DNA of 64,000 bases from Orbaceae bacterium BiB (GTDB lineage Bacteria; Pseudomonadota; Gammaproteobacteria; Enterobacterales; Orbaceae): contig CP133958.1 in NCBI GenBank assembly GCA_036251205.1, positions 1 through 64,000 of the forward strand, read 5' to 3'. The notes under the pieces were generated by a model that saw only the letters and a list, made by a program, of their open reading frames with translations, did not search any database and was not told the DNA's origin. Position 1 is the stretch's first letter; the number at the start of each line of letters is the position of its first letter. Position numbers and translations under genes: made by a program. Of this stretch, positions 9,711 to 18,766 are shown one piece after another.

Positions 9711-10769
9711 ATGACCACGAATAACACTTTGGATCAAGTTAGCAAACCATTATCGATTAATCAATTACGTTTTCGTCGTTTTAAACAGAATCGACGGGGC
9801 TATATTTCATTATGGATTTTTATGATCTTTTTTATTATCAGTCTGTTTGCTGAACTGATCATAAATAATAAACCCATTATGGTCGAATATCAGGGATATT
9901 ACTATTTTCCGATTGTTAAGGATTATCCTGAAACGATTTTCGGTGGTGAGTTTGCTACTAATACTAACTATTTAGATCCGGTTGTGCGTCAGCATATTGA
10001 ACAAGATGGCTTTATGGTATGGCCACCATTCCGTTATAGCTATAATACTTTGGTATACGATACCGCTAAAACGTTCCCGACAGCACCTTCTGAACAACAT
10101 TGGTTAGGGACGACTGATGCCGGTTTTGATGTCTTGGCAAATATCGTATATGGCTTTCGAATCTCAATGCTATTTGCGATTGCCTTAACGTTGGTAACAT
10201 CGGTTATTGGTGTGTTTATTGGTGCATTACAAGGTTACTATGGTGGTAAAGTTGATCTGTTCGGACAGCGCTTTATTGAGATCTGGAGTGGTTTACCGGT
10301 TTTATTTGTCATTATTTTACTCTCTAGCATTATGCCGCTGAATTTTTGGTGGTTATTAGCGATTACGGTCATATTTGGTTGGATGGGGCTAGTTAGCGTT
10401 GTTCGAGCCGAGTTTTTAAGGACACGTAACTTTGATTATATTAGAGCAGCAAGAGCGTTAGGGGTTAGCGATAGTAAGATCATGTTTAAGCATATGTTGC
10501 CTAATGCGATGGTTGCAACATTAACATTTTTACCATTTATTTTGTGTGGTTCTATTACAACGTTAACATCTCTGGATTTTTTAGGATTTGGTTTACCTCT
10601 CGATGCGCCGTCTTTAGGCCGTTTGCTATTACAAGGTAAAAATAATTTACAGGCACCATGGCTTGGCATTAGTGCCTTTGTGGTGATTGCAACATTACTC
10701 TCTTTACTGATTTTTATTGGTGAAGCGGTACGTGATGCATTTGATCCAAATAAAGGAGGCGTGAAATGA
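9711..10769 (+). CDS. yejE: peptide ABC transporter permease YejE
   Basis: Second permease of the Yej importer (DppC family). It matches E. coli YejE along its length: RFKQNRRGYISLWIF, the YYFPIVKDYPE segment in a large periplasmic loop, HWLGTTDAGFDVLA, ALQGYYGGKVDLFGQRF, and the coupling loop with RAARALGVSDSKIMFKHM. The ATG at 9711 lies one base after the yejB stop and gives the native-like N-terminus MTTNNTLD; the longer open frame back to 9678 overlaps yejB and is not used. Its end overlaps the yejF start as ATGA. Confidence 0.94.
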   Translation: MTTNNTLDQVSKPLSINQLRFRRFKQNRRGYISLWIFMIFFIISLFAELIINNKPIMVEYQGYYYFPIVKDYPETIFGGEFATNTNYLDPVVRQHIEQDGFMVWPPFRYSYNTLVYDTAKTFPTAPSEQHWLGTTDAGFDVLANIVYGFRISMLFAIALTLVTSVIGVFIGALQGYYGGKVDLFGQRFIEIWSGLPVLFVIILLSSIMPLNFWWLLAITVIFGWMGLVSVVRAEFLRTRNFDYIRAARALGVSDSKIMFKHMLPNAMVATLTFLPFILCGSITTLTSLDFLGFGLPLDAPSLGRLLLQGKNNLQAPWLGISAFVVIATLLSLLIFIGEAVRDAFDPNKGGVK

Positions 10770-12472
10770 GTATGCCACTATTATCGATTAATGATCTAAC
10801 GGTTGCATTTAAACAGTCACAAGGGCTGAATCAAGTTGTTAATAATATCAGTTTAGTGATTAATGAGAGCGAAACCGTTGCCTTAGTCGGCGAGTCTGGT
10901 AGTGGTAAATCCGTGACCGCATTATCGATTTTGCGTTTACTGTCACCACATCAAGTCGATTACCCAAGTGGCGAGATTTGGTTTGCTGGACAAGATTTAC
11001 TAAAAGCCAATAACAAGGCATTAATGCAGGTTCGTGGTAATCAAATTAGTATGATATTTCAAGAGCCAATGCTGTCTTTAAATCCGCTGCATACTATTGA
11101 AAAACAACTTTATGAAGTCTTATCTTTGCATCGAGGGATGAGAAAAAACCAAGCACGAGCTGAGATTATTGAATATTTAACAAGGGTTGGTATTAAAAAT
11201 GCCAAGCAGCGCTTAAATAGCTATCCACATCAATTATCTGGAGGGGAACGTCAGCGGGTAATGATTGCGATGGCAATTTTGACGCATCCTAAATTATTAA
11301 TTGCAGATGAACCGACGACAGCATTAGATGTTTCTGTGCAAGCACAAATTATTCAACTACTTAAAGAGCTTAAAAATGAGCTTAATATGAGTATGCTATT
11401 TATTAGCCACAATTTGAGTATTGTAAAAAAAGTGGCTGATAAAGTGGCGGTAATGAATAAAGGTCAGATTGTTGAATTTAATAATCGTCACCGTATATTT
11501 TTACGTCCAGAGCATGAATATACTCAGCGTTTACTTAATGCTGAGCCGCAAGGTGATCCCGTTCCGATGCCTAGTGAATCTGGAATTCTGCTCAGTGTTA
11601 ACCGACTGAATGTTGATGCCCCTGTTAAAAAGGGCTTTTTTAGAAAGCAGCGACGTCAGATTGTTGATCAAGTTGGTTTTACTGTATACCAAGGTGAAAC
11701 CGTTGGATTAGTAGGGGAGTCAGGTTCAGGTAAAAGTACTACCGCATTAGCTATCTTGCGTCTAATTAAGTCAACAGGCGATATCTATTTTGATGGTACT
11801 CAGCTCTCTACACTTAGTCAGAAAAAGTTATTACCGTTTCGTAGTCGAATGCAGGTCGTATTTCAAGATCCTTTTTCATCACTCAACCCGCGTTTTAATG
11901 TGGAACAAATTATTAGTGAAGGTTTGTTAACTCATAAGAAGCTTACTCGTCAAGAACGAGAACAATATGTGATCGAAATTATGCGTGAAGTCGGACTCGA
12001 TCCAGCTTATCGTCATCGTTATCCAATGGAGTTTTCTGGAGGGCAACGACAGCGTATTGCAATTGCTCGAGCGCTAATTTTACAGCCTGAATTATTAATT
12101 TTAGATGAACCGACTTCATCATTAGATCGTTCTGTACAGTTACAAATCATAACGCTATTAAAAGTACTACAGCAAAAGTATCGGCTGAGTTATCTCTTTA
12201 TTAGTCATGATCTTTCATTAGTGCATGCGTTATGCCATGAGGTTATTGTGATGAAAGAGGGGAAAATTGTTGAACAAGGACCACGTGATAAAATCTTTAA
12301 TGATCCAGAGCATGAGTATACCAAAATGCTATTATCGTTTCTTGAGCGGCCAGTAAAAGCAAAACCGAAAATAAACATAAACCCACATTTTGATCCAGCG
12401 AAGATAACCAAACACGAAAAAGATCCGAATAAGGTCAATTGGAGTGACGCGTTACTCATTAGAAAAGATTGA
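10766..12472 (+). CDS. yejF: peptide ABC transporter double ATPase YejF
   Basis: Fused ATP-binding subunit with two ABC domains in one chain, which power the YejBE channel. First domain: Walker A GESGSGKS (about 43-50), ABC signature LSGGERQR, Walker B LLIADEPTTALD. Second domain: GESGSGKSTT, FSGGQRQRIAIAR, LLILDEPTSSLDRS. 568 residues, about 40 more than E. coli YejF because of a lysine/proline-rich C-terminal tail. A 4-bp ATGA overlap with yejE indicates translational coupling. A hairpin with a T-run follows the stop. Confidence 0.94.
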   Translation: MSMPLLSINDLTVAFKQSQGLNQVVNNISLVINESETVALVGESGSGKSVTALSILRLLSPHQVDYPSGEIWFAGQDLLKANNKALMQVRGNQISMIFQEPMLSLNPLHTIEKQLYEVLSLHRGMRKNQARAEIIEYLTRVGIKNAKQRLNSYPHQLSGGERQRVMIAMAILTHPKLLIADEPTTALDVSVQAQIIQLLKELKNELNMSMLFISHNLSIVKKVADKVAVMNKGQIVEFNNRHRIFLRPEHEYTQRLLNAEPQGDPVPMPSESGILLSVNRLNVDAPVKKGFFRKQRRQIVDQVGFTVYQGETVGLVGESGSGKSTTALAILRLIKSTGDIYFDGTQLSTLSQKKLLPFRSRMQVVFQDPFSSLNPRFNVEQIISEGLLTHKKLTRQEREQYVIEIMREVGLDPAYRHRYPMEFSGGQRQRIAIARALILQPELLILDEPTSSLDRSVQLQIITLLKVLQQKYRLSYLFISHDLSLVHALCHEVIVMKEGKIVEQGPRDKIFNDPEHEYTKMLLSFLERPVKAKPKININPHFDPAKITKHEKDPNKVNWSDALLIRKD

Positions 12473-12541
12473 TTTTTATGCTATAATCATATGTTACAGC
12501 AAAAATTTAACGAGTGATTGTGAGGGAATTAGGTAAAAATA

Positions 12542-12570
12542 GGGCTGGATTAACCAGCCTTATTATTTTT
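12542..12570. terminator. bidirectional rho-independent terminator after yejF
   Basis: GGCTGG-ATTAA-CCAGCC stem (12543-12559) with T-rich tails on both sides (TTATTATTTTT on the plus strand, CTATTTTTA on the minus). It lies between the convergent ends of yejF and nfsB and can serve both. Confidence 0.8.
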
Positions 12571-13213
12571 ATAAGAATGTAAAAATCTGTTCATTTGGTA
12601 AACGAGATTTTGGACGATGAGCATTACCATCTTTAGGATCGCGGTAACCTAATGTGACAATAGCAATACTTCTTAAGCCTTGCGTTTTGAGTCCTAAAAT
12701 TTCATCCATTTTAGCACTATCGTAGCCTTCAATCGCTGTTGAATCGATACCAATTGCTGCGGCAGCAAATAATAATTGCCCTAAAGCAATATAGGCTTGT
12801 TTACTTTCCCATGCGAATTGCGCTTCTGGGGTAGTACTATTTAGTCCGACAAAATAGTGACGACCTTTATCTTGAGCCTCTTTTAAATCAGCAGAAGGGA
12901 AACGTCCATCTCGGTCTTCTTGCGCTAATAAATTTTGTAGATGAGCTTCATCTAATGGTGTTTTTACACAAAACACAATAGTATGAGAGGAATCAGTCAC
13001 ACGTGGACGATTAAAATCAGCAATAGCCGGTAAAATTTTCTCTCTTGCCGCTTCGTTATCTACCACAAAGAAATGCCATGGTTGTGAATTTACTGATGAT
13101 GGACTATTTCTTAATACCGTTAATAATTGCTCTAGCTCTGTTGCTGAGATTATTTTACTTTTGTCATAATGTTTGGTTGTGTAACGAGCCTTTGATATCT
13201 CAACGATATTCAT
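12569..13213 (-). CDS. nfsB: oxygen-insensitive NAD(P)H nitroreductase NfsB-like
   Basis: FMN nitroreductase/dihydropteridine reductase family, 214 residues, cytosolic. It follows the NfsB pattern: ARYTTKHYDKSKII, LRNSPSSVNSQPWHFFVV, AWESKQAYIALGQLLFAAAAIGID, AIEGYD, LGL.TQGLRSIAIVTLGYRDPKDGNA and a C-terminal LPNEQIFTFL. The second nitroreductase in the window; NfsA and NfsB are distinct subfamilies. It is monocistronic and convergent with yejF. Confidence 0.9.
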   Translation of the reverse strand: MNIVEISKARYTTKHYDKSKIISATELEQLLTVLRNSPSSVNSQPWHFFVVDNEAAREKILPAIADFNRPRVTDSSHTIVFCVKTPLDEAHLQNLLAQEDRDGRFPSADLKEAQDKGRHYFVGLNSTTPEAQFAWESKQAYIALGQLLFAAAAIGIDSTAIEGYDSAKMDEILGLKTQGLRSIAIVTLGYRDPKDGNAHRPKSRLPNEQIFTFL

Positions 13214-13276
13214 ATGATTACTCCTATATTTAAATCAGGTTTTCTATTATAAGAGTTTTGTTTTTAATTTAAATAG

Positions 13277-13492
13277 CTACAGGAGATTAATTTAAGTTTA
13301 TTACTTATCAACCCCGATTCATTTCCTTATGGTTGCTATGGTTTATGCTTGTATGCTGGCATTGATTGGCAGCATTGTACTGCTAACGCTTTAGACTCAT
13401 TATTTATTAATGATTGGTACGACAATGAAAGCAAACTAACTCATGCCAATTTAGCCAGAGTTAGTTTATCCATCATTCAACATATAGGTTAG
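13277..13492 (+). pseudogene. possible decayed gene fragment
   Basis: A 71-codon frame with no stop but no ATG or GTG, in an otherwise non-coding gap. It is preceded by a CAGGAG that resembles a ribosome-binding site and reads as a plausible peptide rich in Cys/Tyr/Trp (NPDSFPYGCYGLCLYAG, then LDSLFINDWYDNESK). I do not recognise it. It may be a remnant or chance openness. Confidence 0.2.
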
Positions 13493-13537
13493 TAGAGCAT
13501 ATCCCTGTTTTGACTAGCATCATTGTGATAAATGGGA

Positions 13538-15019
13538 CTATTTATGGTCATAAATTGAATTACCATGAGCATCAATCGCGACGGTAACTGGCATATTTTC
13601 CACTTCAAACTCATAAATGGCTTCCATACCCAGTTCAGGAAACGCGAGTACTTTTGATTTTTTTATTGTCTTCGATATTAAATAGGCCGCGCCGCCCACA
13701 GCAATAAAGTAAATAGCCTGATTATTTTTAATATCGGTAACGGTTTGTGGTCCCCGTTCGGCTTTACCTATCATACCCAACAAACCGGTTTGAGCCAGCA
13801 ATTGACCCGTAAATTTATCCATTCGTGTTGCGGTGGTAGGACCTGCCGGGCCAACGACTTCGTCTAATACCGGATCGACAGGACCAACATAGTAGATAAT
13901 TTTATTGCGTAATTCGACAGGAAGGGGGTGATTATTATTTAATAGATCAATCAGTTTTTTATGTGCAGCATCACGAGCCGTTAAAATTTTACCATTGAGT
14001 AAAACTTTATCCCCCTGTTTTAGCTGTTTAAGTTTATCTTTTGTCAACTCATTGACATTAATTACGTACTGCTGAATTTCATGACTTAATGGTAAAATTG
14101 GCCAATCAGCTAAATTGATCGTAGGTAGCTGTGCGATACCGCTGCCATCTAAGGTAAATTCAACATGGCGGGTTGCTGCACAGTTAGGAATAATTGCAAC
14201 AGGAAGACTTGCTGCATGGGTTGGGTAATCATTGATTTTGATATCTAGCACAGTACTAATACCGCCCAACCCTTGTGCGCCGATATTGAGATCATTGATT
14301 TTTTCGTATAACTCTAAACGCAATTTTTCGATATTGGAAAGCGCTTGGTTTGTCTCTTTCTTATGCTGTAATTCATGTAGTGTGATCGGTGCCATTAATG
14401 ATTTTTTAGCCATTAGCATCGCTTTTTCAGCTGTACCTCCAATACCAATCCCTAAAACACCCGGTGGGCACCAACCTGCTCCCATTGTTGGGACAACTTT
14501 CACTATCGCATCAACAATTGAATCAGATGGATTGAGCATTAGTAATTTTGATTTATTTTCTGAGCCACCGCCTTTAGCGGCACAAATGACTTCGACGTTG
14601 TCCCCTTGGGTCATCTCGATATGTACCACTGCTGGAGTATTATCTTTCGTATTTTGTCGAAGGCCCGCTGGATCTGATACAATCGATGCTCTTAGTGTAT
14701 TATCTTGGCTTAGATAAGCTTGTCTAACCCCTTCATTAACCATCTCTTCAATAGAAAGTTGGGCATTCCACTGTACATTCATCCCAATTTTGACAAAGAC
14801 AACGGCAATACCTGTATCTTGGCAGATAGGTCGTTTTGCTTCAGCACACATTCTGCTATTAATTAAGATTTGAGCGATTGCATCTTTGGCAGCCGTATTA
14901 GTCTCTTTTTTCCAAGCGGCATACATAGCTTGGATAAAATCGACTGGATGGGCGTAACTGATAAATTGAAAAGCATTGCGAATACTTGTAATAAAATCAT
15001 CCTGCTTAATTAATGACAT
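13538..15019 (-). CDS. class I (iron-sulfur) fumarate hydratase
   Basis: Interconverts fumarate and L-malate using a [4Fe-4S] cluster. Both halves of the single-chain class I enzyme are present in 493 residues: alpha-type RPICQDTGIAVVF, AAKGGGSENKSKL, MGAGWCPPGVLGIGIGGTAEKA, IGAQGLGG and PNCAATRHVEF; beta-type GDKVLLNGKILTARDAAHK, IYYVGPVDP, VVGPAGPTTATRMDKFT and GKAERG. The cysteines in RPIC, GWC and PNC fit the three cluster ligands. It is shorter than E. coli FumA (548) and similar to about 500-residue fumarases of other bacteria; a tartrate dehydratase role is less likely. It is divergent from a cluster that generates fumarate, so it probably drains that product to malate. Confidence 0.9.
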   Translation of the reverse strand: MSLIKQDDFITSIRNAFQFISYAHPVDFIQAMYAAWKKETNTAAKDAIAQILINSRMCAEAKRPICQDTGIAVVFVKIGMNVQWNAQLSIEEMVNEGVRQAYLSQDNTLRASIVSDPAGLRQNTKDNTPAVVHIEMTQGDNVEVICAAKGGGSENKSKLLMLNPSDSIVDAIVKVVPTMGAGWCPPGVLGIGIGGTAEKAMLMAKKSLMAPITLHELQHKKETNQALSNIEKLRLELYEKINDLNIGAQGLGGISTVLDIKINDYPTHAASLPVAIIPNCAATRHVEFTLDGSGIAQLPTINLADWPILPLSHEIQQYVINVNELTKDKLKQLKQGDKVLLNGKILTARDAAHKKLIDLLNNNHPLPVELRNKIIYYVGPVDPVLDEVVGPAGPTTATRMDKFTGQLLAQTGLLGMIGKAERGPQTVTDIKNNQAIYFIAVGGAAYLISKTIKKSKVLAFPELGMEAIYEFEVENMPVTVAIDAHGNSIYDHK

Positions 15020-15215
15020 ACACTTTTTTCCATCTTAATTTAGTGAGCTCGCATATTGATTGCGCATGGTTAATTATAGTTTAATCAATTTTCTATCTAA
15101 AAAAAGAGATTATAATCACCGCATAGTTATTGATTTTTCTTTTATTAGCAGAAAATAATCAATTATATGATTATAATGTCTAAAAATTGAGATAACTAAT
15201 GACGAGACTATTATA
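15020..15215. promoter_or_regulatory. divergent control region between fumarase and the carbamoyl-hydrolase operon
   Basis: A 196-bp AT-rich divergent spacer. It contains an interrupted inverted repeat around 15129-15164 (TTGATTTTC ... GAAAATAATCAA), a candidate operator for coordinated control of both arms. No named regulator site can be assigned. Confidence 0.35.
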
Positions 15216-16460
15216 GTGGAAAAGTTGACAATTGCGGAACTAAAAGCGTTATTTAATTATATGGCCACTTTCTCAACTTCGCCAAGAGAAAATGGTATAA
15301 CAAGATTGGCTTATTCTGCGGTCGATGAACAGGCACACCACTATTTAATTGAAAAAATGCAAACACTTGGGTTAATTGTTCGCCAAGATGCAGCTGGAAA
15401 TGTGTTTGCGCGCTTGCCTGGGTTTGCTCCTGATTTGCCAGCAGTGGGTACGGGATCCCATATTGATACGGTACCATTCGGTGGAAAATATGATGGTGTC
15501 GTTGGTGTGTTATCGGGTATCTATGCCTTATCGCAATTTGCACCTAAGCAACTTAAACGCAGCTTAGAAGTGATCATTTTTAGGGCTGAAGAGTCTAGTC
15601 GATTCGGTTTTTCATGTATTGGTAGTAAGGTATTAGCCGGTCACGTTGATGTAAAAAGTTGGCAAAAAAATCGCGATAATACTGGATTCGATTTTTTCGA
15701 AGTTATTGATAAAGTAGGTTATAACGCTACACACGTTGCTGAGAATCGCTGTGAATTAAGTGATAACTACTTTTCAGCTTTTGTTGAAGTTCATATTGAA
15801 CAAGGTAAATGTCTGGAAGTTGCTAATAAAAAAATTGGTGTGGTTACCGGCATTGCAGCACCGATTCGTTTTTCAGTTACTATAAAAGGTCATGCAGATC
15901 ATTCTGGTGCAACACCAATGAGCCAACGTCAAGATGCACTGGTTTCTGCGGCGAGTATTATTACCGATATTAATCATTCGGCATGTAAAGAGTCATGCTA
16001 TGGTACAGTCGGAACTGTGGGTAAATTAGACGTACTGCCTAATTCGATGAATGTGATTCCTGGCATGGTTACTTTTTTTGTCGATATCCGCGGGATTGAA
16101 GTGGACAGTATGCTACGCGTTGAAAATAGCATGAATTTAGCCATCCAAAAAGCCAGTTCTGATCATGGTACCGAGATCGAAGTCCGATGTATTTCTCATG
16201 AAACACCTGTGAAGTTAGATAGCAATATCTGTAAGACAATCGAACAAATCTGTATTGAACGACAGATTCCTTATATGCCAATGTTGAGTGGGGCAGGACA
16301 CGATACCATGAAAATGGCAAGTAAATATCCTTCAGCGATGATTTTTATACCTTCATTATTCGGTATTAGTCATCATGTTGATGAGTTTACTGAATTTGAA
16401 GACATCATGTTAGGTGCTGATCTATTGAAAGAGACTCTAGCTGTTTTAGCTAATCAATAG
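15216..16460 (+). CDS. M20 family N-carbamoyl-L-amino-acid hydrolase; candidate ureidosuccinase
   Basis: Zn-dependent amidohydrolase of the hydantoinase/carbamoylase branch of peptidase family M20 (414 residues), which releases CO2 and NH3 from N-carbamoyl amino acids. Motifs seen: TGSHIDTVPFGGKYDGVVGVL (metal His/Asp), RAEESSRFGFSCIGSK, VEVHIEQGKCLE, GHADHSGATPM and the C-terminal SGAGHDTMKMA with SHHVDE. Start is GTG 15216. Related enzymes act on allantoate, beta-ureidopropionate or N-carbamoyl-amino acids. Its operon partners (aspartase, PyrK, PyrD, PyrC) point to N-carbamoyl-L-aspartate as substrate, making it a ureidosuccinase; that is inference from context. Confidence 0.85.
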   Translation: MEKLTIAELKALFNYMATFSTSPRENGITRLAYSAVDEQAHHYLIEKMQTLGLIVRQDAAGNVFARLPGFAPDLPAVGTGSHIDTVPFGGKYDGVVGVLSGIYALSQFAPKQLKRSLEVIIFRAEESSRFGFSCIGSKVLAGHVDVKSWQKNRDNTGFDFFEVIDKVGYNATHVAENRCELSDNYFSAFVEVHIEQGKCLEVANKKIGVVTGIAAPIRFSVTIKGHADHSGATPMSQRQDALVSAASIITDINHSACKESCYGTVGTVGKLDVLPNSMNVIPGMVTFFVDIRGIEVDSMLRVENSMNLAIQKASSDHGTEIEVRCISHETPVKLDSNICKTIEQICIERQIPYMPMLSGAGHDTMKMASKYPSAMIFIPSLFGISHHVDEFTEFEDIMLGADLLKETLAVLANQ

Positions 16461-16515
16461 AGTAATAATGGAGCAATACAAATAGCTCAATTATAAAAAA
16501 GTAATGGGGAATAAG

Positions 16516-17928
16516 ATGACAAATAATTATCGCATTGAGCATGATTTACTTGGTGAAAGAGAGATTCCAGAAAATGTTTATTGGGGAATACATACCTTAA
16601 GAACACAGGAAAACTTTCCAATTTCAGGTGTTAGCGTTTCATTATATCCAAATTTAATTAAAGCGTTGGCATTAGTCAAAAAAAGTGCCGCAACCGCTAA
16701 TCAGGAATTAGAACTCCTTGAACCCGAAAAAGCAGCGGCGATCGTTCAAGCTTGTGATGATATTATCAATGGTCAACTGCATGATCAATTTGTGCTTGAT
16801 GTGATTCAAGGTGGCGCAGGCACATCAACCAATATGGCTGCCAATGAAATTATTGCCAATCGTGGATTAGAACTTTTAGGTCACCCAAAAGGGCAGTATC
16901 AATTCCTCCATCCGGTACAAGATGTGAATCGTAGTCAAAGTACGAATGATGTCTATCCGACTGCGATTAAATTAGGATTAAGTTTTGCTATTGTTGATCT
17001 GTTGGCTGCCATGCAAACATTACAGGCAGCTTTTGAGGCAAAAGTGGTTGAATTCTCAGATATATTAAAAATTGGCCGTACTCAGCTACAAGATGCGGTA
17101 CCAATGACTGTTGGACAAGAGTTTTCAACCTATGCCGTCATGCTAGCAGAAGATCGTTTAAGGTTAATGGAAGCCGCTAAATTATTATTAGAGATAAACT
17201 TAGGCGCTAGCGCGATTGGTACCGGGATTAATACCGATCCAGCCTATTCAAAATTAGCTTGCCAACGTTTAGCTGAGTTTTCTGCACTAGATATTATACC
17301 TGCCGAAAATTTAATTGAAGCAACCCAAGATCCGGGTTCATTTGTACAGCTATCAGGGGTTTTAAAGCGGGTAGCGATTAAGTTATCAAAAGTTTGTAAT
17401 GATTTGCGCCTATTATCAAGCGGCCCACAAGCTGGTTTTAATGAGATCAATTTACCAGCAAGAGCCGCGGGTTCAAGCATTATGCCCGGTAAAGTGAATC
17501 CAATTATTCCCGATGTGGTGAATCAAGTGGCCTTTGAAGTTATTGGTAATGATATGACCATCTCAATGGCAGCCGAGGGCGGTCAATTGCAGTTAAATGC
17601 CTTTGAACCAATTATCGCTCATTCACTGTTTAAAAGTATTAATCATTTAACCTCAGCATGTCAAACGCTGTCAGTAAATTGTGTGAGTGGTATTACGGTT
17701 AATCGTGAGCGTTTAAGCCAACTTGTTAATCGCTCAATCACACTTATTACAGCACTCAATCCTTTTATTGGTTATGAAAATACGAGCAAAATAGCGAAAG
17801 AAGCGTTGAAATTAAATAAATCCGTTGTCGATTTAGTGATTGAACATAAATTATTAACTAAAGATGAGTTAGACGAAATTTTGCAACCCAAAAACCTACC
17901 CCATCCACGTAAACTGTTTAAAAAATAA
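16516..17928 (+). CDS. aspA: aspartate ammonia-lyase
   Basis: Aspartase/fumarase superfamily enzyme that deaminates L-aspartate to fumarate plus ammonia. It shows RIEHDLLGEREIPENVYWGIHTLR at the N-terminus, GGAGTSTNMAANEIIANR, HPVQDVNRSQSTNDVYPTA and the superfamily signature GSSIMPGKVNP. The start at 16516 has GGGGA about six bases upstream; ATG 16504 would add four residues. In this operon it follows the carbamoyl hydrolase and precedes pyrKDC, so aspartate released from carbamoyl-aspartate would pass straight to it. A PEP-independent supply of fumarate for respiration or fumarase is a likely purpose. Confidence 0.9.
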   Translation: MTNNYRIEHDLLGEREIPENVYWGIHTLRTQENFPISGVSVSLYPNLIKALALVKKSAATANQELELLEPEKAAAIVQACDDIINGQLHDQFVLDVIQGGAGTSTNMAANEIIANRGLELLGHPKGQYQFLHPVQDVNRSQSTNDVYPTAIKLGLSFAIVDLLAAMQTLQAAFEAKVVEFSDILKIGRTQLQDAVPMTVGQEFSTYAVMLAEDRLRLMEAAKLLLEINLGASAIGTGINTDPAYSKLACQRLAEFSALDIIPAENLIEATQDPGSFVQLSGVLKRVAIKLSKVCNDLRLLSSGPQAGFNEINLPARAAGSSIMPGKVNPIIPDVVNQVAFEVIGNDMTISMAAEGGQLQLNAFEPIIAHSLFKSINHLTSACQTLSVNCVSGITVNRERLSQLVNRSITLITALNPFIGYENTSKIAKEALKLNKSVVDLVIEHKLLTKDELDEILQPKNLPHPRKLFKK

Positions 17929-17962
17929 TAACTGATTTGATTTTCAGACTAAAGGAAACGTC

Positions 17963-18766
17963 ATGAAATACTATGATAGTCAAGCCATCGTACTGAGTAA
18001 TGAGTGGGTAAACGATCAATATAAACATATGGTGGTCTTTGTCGGTGCTGATGCCGCAAGTGTCGAGCCCGGGCAATTTTTTAATCTGATGTGTCCGAGT
18101 TCAGATGGTAAAAAACCATTTTTTCGTCGACCAATGAGTACCTATTTTGCTGATTCTGCAACAGGGAAAGTTGAATTTCTGTATAAAGTTGTTGGTTTAG
18201 GTACTGCTGGACTTTCAACATTAGTACCACAAGCGACCTTAAAAATTCTTGGGCCATTGGGGCAAGGATTTAACTTACATGAAACAGATAAGCATATTTT
18301 AGTATTAGGTCGTGGTGTTGGGTTAGCTACACTGGCGCCTTTAGCGGAATATGCTGCATCTAAAAATATTAACGTTACCGCTATGTTAAGTGCTAAAGAT
18401 AAACGGCGTTTAATGTCACAGCATCGATTTGCTAATTCTGGCGCACAGGTTATTGAAATTATGGACAGCGATAATTCCAGTTCAATCACCAATGTGGAAG
18501 CGATTATTCGTGAAGTCCATCGTAACCAACCGATTGATGGTTTTTTTACTTGTGGTTCAAAACGTATTGGCAAATTATTACAACAATTATCATTTGAACT
18601 TGGTATTCGTGGTGAAATTGCTTTAGAGCAAAATATGGCTTGTGGTATTGGTATGTGCCATGCCTGTGTTATTGCGGTCAAAGACTCTGGACAAGAGGAT
18701 TTAGTGAGTAAAAAAGTATGTAAAGACGGACCGGTATTTAATATTAGGGATATTGTGTATGAGTAA
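17963..18766 (+). CDS. pyrK: dihydroorotate dehydrogenase electron-transfer subunit PyrK
   Basis: FAD and [2Fe-2S] subunit that links class 1B dihydroorotate dehydrogenase to NAD(H). The ferredoxin-reductase-like fold shows FFRRPMSTYF (flavin), a nucleotide-binding LVLGRGVGLATLAPLA, and the C-terminal cluster motif ACGIGMCHAC with the fourth cysteine in VCKDGPVF. 267 residues. Its end overlaps pyrD by eight bases. E. coli and most gammaproteobacteria use a quinone-linked class 2 PyrD and lack PyrK, so this pair is unusual in the lineage and allows the reaction to run in the NADH-consuming direction. Confidence 0.9.
   Translation: MKYYDSQAIVLSNEWVNDQYKHMVVFVGADAASVEPGQFFNLMCPSSDGKKPFFRRPMSTYFADSATGKVEFLYKVVGLGTAGLSTLVPQATLKILGPLGQGFNLHETDKHILVLGRGVGLATLAPLAEYAASKNINVTAMLSAKDKRRLMSQHRFANSGAQVIEIMDSDNSSSITNVEAIIREVHRNQPIDGFFTCGSKRIGKLLQQLSFELGIRGEIALEQNMACGIGMCHACVIAVKDSGQEDLVSKKVCKDGPVFNIRDIVYE

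Noticed and set aside
14232-14717. 161-residue plus-strand ORF
   Set aside because: Lies wholly antisense within the fumarase gene, has no recognisable product and mirrors fumarase codons.
18142-18681. 179-residue minus-strand ORF
   Set aside because: Entirely antisense to pyrK, whose motifs are clear; a shadow frame.
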